Of a stretch of DNA of 64,000 bases, positions 60,257 through 64,000 are shown piece after piece (positions within the stretch are counted from its first letter, which is position 1; each line of letters begins with the position of its first letter). Location: the NCBI GenBank assembly GCA_963825345.1, contig CAWGSQ010000012.1, positions 744,001 through 808,000 on the forward strand, written 5' to 3'. The notes beneath the pieces are model-generated. The model had not been told where the DNA came from. It searched no databases and was given only the letters and a program-made list of their open reading frames with translations. The position numbers and the translations under genes are program-made. The DNA comes from JACVRW01 sp963825345. GTDB lineage: Bacteria > Actinomycetota > Thermoleophilia > Solirubrobacterales > Thermoleophilaceae.

Positions 60257-60896
60257 ATGGACTCGCGCCGGCCGGCGATCATCCGGATCGCGCTTTACGC
60301 GGCGGCGGTGGCCATCGTCTTCGGCATCCTCGCGGCCACCGGCGAACATCCCGAGCGCACGACGAGGCCCGCGACTTCGGCAACAGACCTCGGCCCGGCC
60401 GCGCCGTTCCTCTACGTCCCGCTCTTCGTCCTCGCCAACTTCGTCGATCGCGTGGATCATCCTGGCGGGCGCGGCGGGGCTCCTCTTCGGCACCGCGGCG
60501 GGCACGCCGCTCGCGCTCGCGGGCGTGACGCTGGCCGTCGCTCGCCCAGATGGCGGTCTCGCGACGGCTCGCCGGCGAGCACCGCGGCAAGCTCCTCCCA
60601 CCCCGCACCAAGCGGATCGAGAACTTCCTCACCGAAAACGGCGCGGTGGCGGTGATGGAGTCGCGCATCATCCCGGTGCTCCCGTACGGGCCTCGTCAAC
60701 TACAGCGCGGGGCTCACCCACCTCTCCTACAGGGCCATGGCGCTCGGCACGCTGATCGGCGCCGCGCCCAAGGTCTTCGCCTACACCGCGCTCGGCGGCA
60801 GCCTCGGCGACCTCACCTCGCCCGAGGCGATCACCGCTATCGCGCTGCTGGTGATTCTCGGGATCGCTGGAGCTCTGTTCGTCCGCCACCGACTAG
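60257..60896 (+). CDS. DedA-family (VTT domain) membrane protein, several apparent +1 frameshifts
   Basis: ATG 60257. Joined frames: MDSRRPAIIRIALYAAAVAIVFGILAATGE, LGPAAPFLYVPLFVLANF, AWIILAGAAGLLFGTAAGTPLALAGVTLA, MAVSRRLAGEHRGKLLPPRTKRIENFLTENGAVAVMESRIIPVLPYG, LVNYSAGLTHLSYRAMALGTLIGAAPKVFAYTALGGSLGDL. The RxxP..P..LVNY..G pattern is the VTT core. Frame changes near 60440, 60540 and 60690 are all net +1. DedA proteins recycle undecaprenyl phosphate or similar lipids. The end is set at a TAG 60894-60896 that overlaps the convergent DUF5317 stop; it is uncertain. Confidence 0.75.
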
Positions 60897-61420
60897 CCGC
60901 GAGCCCGACGCCGCGTGAACCGCAAGGAATCACCCCCACCAGCATGAGCACGTCGCCGACGCTGAAGACGTTGGCGCCCGGCCAGCCGCCGGAACGGCGA
61001 AGACGTCGCCGAGAAAAGCGACATGGGCGTCCTCGACGAAATCCGAGTTCGCGAACTCGACCTGACTGCACGTCGAGGCCCGGCCGTCTCAAGCGCACCG
61101 CGCGACGCCGGCATCACTCCGCCGTTGGCGGCGATCGCAATCAGATTCAGAAGCCCGCCCACGCCCGACGCAGCCAGACGAACCGAAGATCCAGGTTGCG
61201 CAGCAGGCACGCGGCGGCCAACGCGTAGGTCCCGAGGTGCAAGATCCGGTGCACCGTGCTGTCGCCGTCGGGCACGACCGTGACGAGCACGACCTGGATC
61301 GCGAACGCCACCACGGCCAGCCCGACCCAGCGGATCCGCACCTCGCCGACCCGGCTCAGCTTGCCGCCCGCAAAGCGGGACGGTCAGGAGCAGAAGAAGA
61401 AATGCGAGGGCGAGGGTCAT
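60893..61420 (-). CDS. DUF5317 membrane protein, apparent frameshifts
   Basis: ATG 61420 (MTLALAFLLLLLTVPL). In the next frame MRIRWVGLAVVAFAIQVVLVTVVPDGDSTVHRILHLGTYALAAACLLRNLDLRFVWL, and then in a further frame GVGGLLNLIAIAANGGVMPASRGALETAG, later NVFSVGDVLMLVG. The order and spacing match DUF5317, a small actinobacterial membrane family in which the N-x-x-A-I-A-A-N-G-G-x-M-P motif is diagnostic. About 175 residues. Function unknown. It is convergent with the DedA gene, sharing a CTAG. Confidence 0.75.
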   Translation of the reverse strand: MTLALAFLLLLLTVPLCGRQAEPGRRGADPLGRAGRGGVRDPGRARHGRARRRQHGAPDLAPRDLRVGRRVPAAQPGSSVRLAASGVGGLLNLIAIAANGGVMPASRGALETAGPRRAVRSSSRTRISSRTPMSLFSATSSPFRRLAGRQRLQRRRRAHAGGGDSLRFTRRRARG

Positions 61421-61619
61421 GCCGGGGCGGTCAGGTGCATCGTCGCTATCTGCGGGCGTCCGTCTGGCCAGGCTGAAAGCGGCTAACTGGACGGATGTAC
61501 GACGAACACGCGTCCAGGCGTGGACGCCGGGACTGAATACGCCGTGCAGACCGCGGCCGATGGACGCGCCTAGGCCGGTGGACCCGCCGGCCAGCCCCGA
61601 CATTTTCGTGGAGGCATTT

Positions 61620-61739
61620 ATGCCCTCGAAGCTCCGTCGTACGTCCCTGACCCTCCAGGCGAAGACGTATCGCTCCGCCGTGACCCTGGTCGGACTCCTC
61701 GTCCTGCTCGAGGCGCTTGGTGCGCCCCGTAAGCTCTAG
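61620..61739 (+). CDS. Small protein, 39 aa
   Basis: ATG 61620. The product has a basic amphipathic N-terminus (MPSKLRRTSLTLQAKTYRSA) and a short hydrophobic helix (TLVGLLVLLEALG). The sequence is plausible as a small membrane peptide, but the region has sequence errors and no clear ribosome site was seen. It lies 45 nt upstream of the signalling gene. I do not recognise it. Confidence 0.35.
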   Translation: MPSKLRRTSLTLQAKTYRSAVTLVGLLVLLEALGAPRKL

Positions 61740-61784
61740 AGGCTCCCGTGCCGCAATTGGGCCGCTCGGTAGAGCGGCGTCCGT

Positions 61785-63823
61785 GTGGCCCAGGCCTGGA
61801 GCGGTCCGCCTCGCCGCGACTCGCTCCAGTGCCTGGCCAACCTCTCCTCCTTCACGCTCTACCTGCGACTCGTAACCGCCGCGGGTGCTGTAGCGGTCGT
61901 CGGTCTCGCCCTGGTCGGCGCGACCGACATCGGCCCGCTCGACGCCGAGTTCTGGGTCCTCGCCGCACTCGTCCTGCTCGGTGAGCTGTTCCCGATCCAG
62001 GTGCACGGCCAGGTCGGGGAGGAGACCTTCTCCACGCCGTTCGCCTTCGCGATGCTGCTCGTCGTACGGCGTGCCGGAGGTCGTGGTCGTGCAGGTCGTG
62101 GCCGTCGCTGCTCGCGGACCTGATCCGGCGCCGCCCGATCGACCGCATCGTCTTCAACCTCGCGCAGCTCGCGCTCTCGTGGCTCGCCGGCGGGCGCGTC
62201 CTCGAGGCCCTCGGCGGACCGGGCTTCGGGGACTCCCGGGGGGCTCGCGGCGAGCGACCTGCCCGCGATCGCCATCTGCGCGGTCGTCTTCTTCGCCGCG
62301 AACTCCACGCTCGTCCGCACCGCGGAGGCCCTGCTCCAGCAGGCGCCCGATCGGCGCCCACCTGCTCGGCGACCTGATCTTCCGCAGCTGGTCGGCCGGC
62401 CACGCTGTTCGCGCTCGGCCCGCCGGTGGCGGTGATCGCCGAGAACTGGCTCTACCTCGTCCCGATCCTGGCGCTGCCGATGGCCGCGGTGCACCGCGCC
62501 TCGAAGCAGGCGTCGGAGACCGAGCACCTGGCGCTTCACGATCCGATGACCTCGCTCCCGAACCGCGCCCTGCTCCTCCAGCGCACCGACGACGCCCTTC
62601 AGCAGGCCGCGGGCGGCAAGCAGGAGACGGCGCTGCTGATCCTCGGCCTCGACCGCTTCCAGGACGTGAACGACACGCTCGGGCGCGCGCGGGGCGACGG
62701 CGTGCTGATCGAGATCGCCGACAGGCTGAAGCGCGCGCGTCCGCTCGACCGACATGGTCGCGCGCGTGGAGGGGGACCGCTTCGGCGTGCTGCTGCCGAA
62801 CCTCGCACCCGGCGCCGACGCGGCGGCCACGGCCGCCGAGAAGATCGTGGAGGCGCTCAGCCGCCAGATCGACGTGGAGAGCGCGACGCTGAGCGTGGAC
62901 GCCACCGTGGGGATCGCCTGCGCGCCCCGCTCACGGCAACATCGCCGAGCAGCTGCTCCAGCGCGCGGAGGCGGCGATGTACCGCGCGAAGCGCTCGCAG
63001 TCGCGCCTCGAGTTCTTCTCACCCGAGCTCGAGGAGGAGGCGCCGCGCCGGCTGGTGCTCGTCACGGCGCTGAAGCGCGCGATCGACATCCGCGCGATCA
63101 CGCTCCACTACCAGCCGAAGATCGAGCTCGCGCGCAACAGCGTGGTGGGGGTGGAGGCGCTCGCCCGCTGGACGGACCCGGTGCTCGGTCAGGTCGGTCC
63201 CAGCACCTTCGTGCCGCTCGCCGAGCGCACCGGCCTCGCCGAGCCGCTCACCGCGCTCGCGCTCGAGACGGCCGCGGCCGACTGCCGGCGCTGGCAGGAC
63301 CAGGGCTGCTTCGTGCCGGTGGCGGTGAACGTGTCGGCGCGGGTGCTCGTGGATCCCGGGCTGCCGGAGCTGATCGACGCGCAGCGGCGCGCCTTCGGCC
63401 TGGCGGACGAGGCCATCGAGATCGAGATCACCGAGAGCACGCTGATGGGCGATCACGTGCAGGCGCGCGACGCCATCGCGCAGCTCAGCGCGATCGGCGT
63501 GCGCACGTCGATCGACGACTTCGGGACGGGCTACTCGTCGCTCTCGTACCTGCGCCAGCTGCCGGTGCACGCCCTCAAGATCGACCGCTCCTTCATCACG
63601 GACCTCATGGACGAGCCGGACTCCGAGGCGATCGTGCGCTCGATCATCGACCTCGCCCGCAACCTCGGCCTCGAGACCGTGGCGGAGGGCGTGGAGGACG
63701 AGCGCGTCTGCGACCGGCTGTCAGAGCTTCGGCTGCGACTACGTCCAGGGATTCGCGATCGCAAGGCCGATGCCGGCCCGCGACATGCTGCGCTGGCTCC
63801 TCTCGTACGCGCCCTCCACCTAG
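61785..63823 (+). CDS. Membrane c-di-GMP signalling protein: degenerate GGDEF plus EAL, about eight apparent +1 frameshifts
   Basis: Starts near GTG 61785. N-terminal membrane part (TLYLRLVTAAGAVAVVGLALVGATDIGPLDAEFWVLAALVLLGELFPIQVHG..., several helices) is followed by ASETEHLALHDPMTSLPNRALLLQR (GGDEF start), but the signature is VARVEGDRFGVLLPNL, so the GGDEF site is degenerate. The EAL domain is complete: TLHYQPKIEL, GVEALARWTDPVLG, VAVNVSARVL, EIEITESTLMGD, TSIDDFGTGYSSLSYLRQLPVHALKIDRSFI. Stop TAG 63821-63823. Likely a c-di-GMP phosphodiesterase. Frame changes near 62070, 62120, 62240, 62350, 62400, 62760, 62930 and 63730, all net +1. Confidence 0.85.
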
Positions 63824-63833
63824 TCTCGGGCGC

Positions 63834-64000
63834 GTGTCCTACTTCCAGGCCGTCCGGCTCTACAGCCTCGTCGAGGTCTGCATCTTCACCGCGCTGCTCG
63901 TGACCGCGATCGGCGGTCTCGGCGAGGACGCGGAGCTGATCCTCGGCTGGACGCACGGGGTCGGCTGGATCATCCTCTGCCTGCTCGTGGCCTACGGCTG
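63834..64000 (+). CDS. DUF3817 membrane protein, 3' end outside window
   Basis: GTG 63834, 10 nt after the EAL stop, gives MSYFQAVRLYSLVEVCIFTALLVTAIGGLGEDAELILGWTHGVGWIILCLLVAYG, open to the last base of the window. Two hydrophobic segments and the R-x-Y-x-L-V-E..T motif are typical of DUF3817 integral membrane proteins. Function unknown. The frame is intact over the visible part. Confidence 0.75.
   Translation, partial: MSYFQAVRLYSLVEVCIFTALLVTAIGGLGEDAELILGWTHGVGWIILCLLVAYG

Noticed and set aside
61740..61784. c-di-GMP riboswitch before the EAL gene
   Set aside because: Only a 7-bp hairpin (GCCGCTC/GAGCGGC) was found; the conserved GEMM core is missing.

Overview
The window is GC-rich and tightly packed, with many GTG starts and 1-4 nt gene overlaps. 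Its content (ECF sigma factors, NrdR plus class II NrdJ, LtrA, DUF6328, DUF5317, DUF3817 and DUF4234 proteins, NTF2/SnoaL-like and AHSA1-like small proteins, an RsbQ/RsbP-type pair) suggests an actinobacterium, most likely of the Thermoleophilia/Solirubrobacterales line. This placement is by resemblance only. No rRNA or CRISPR array was seen.

Layout. 1-6.5 kb: surface-glycan genes (GT4/GT2 fusion, GT-C-like membrane protein, RmlC-like epimerase, GT2, Gfo/Idh/MocA oxidoreductase, FkbM methyltransferase). 6.6-16.1 kb: an ECF sigma/anti-sigma pair, a methyltransferase, a ferritin-like protein with a histone-like tail, a second glycan block (sulfotransferase-glycosyltransferase fusion, hexapeptide acyltransferase, 2OG oxygenase), and typA. 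16.1-26.4 kb: mixed metabolic and membrane genes, including a Mo-oxidoreductase/flavin reductase pair and a divergent ArsR/MFS pair with a clear operator. 26.4-37.7 kb: HD-GYP, an ECF sigma fused to an anti-sigma-like membrane tail, UvsE, small stress-type proteins, RsbQ/RsbP, and exported unknowns. 37.7-46.7 kb: exported M14 carboxypeptidase, nrdJ-nrdR with an NrdR box, bicupin, sugar epimerase, ArsR/AHSA1. 46.7-50.0 kb: one operon in which a two-component system lies between two exported Asp/Gly/Ser-rich proteins that share an upstream repeat. 50.1-52.7 kb: tmk, holB and membrane genes.

53.0-58.9 kb is an accessory island. It begins where a tRNA-Thr gene loses its 3' end. It holds a DUF4062 protein, a small winged-helix-like protein, a hairpin-rich AT-rich leader and a retron-type reverse transcriptase, followed by Vsr, an HNH endonuclease and a C5-cytosine methyltransferase. 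The first four look like an unclassified retron-type defence locus; the last three look like a type II restriction-modification set with its repair nuclease. 59-64 kb returns to normal chromosome: SnoaL-like proteins, MmcQ/YjbR, DedA, DUF5317, a degenerate-GGDEF/EAL protein and a partial DUF3817 gene.

Reading frames are clean up to about 39.9 kb. After that many genes, including essential ones (nrdJ, tmk, holB), need frame changes to read through, and outside the island almost all are net +1. This is most simply explained by insertion errors in the assembly, densest near the right end. Coordinates of broken genes therefore span the whole homologous region, not a single open frame.
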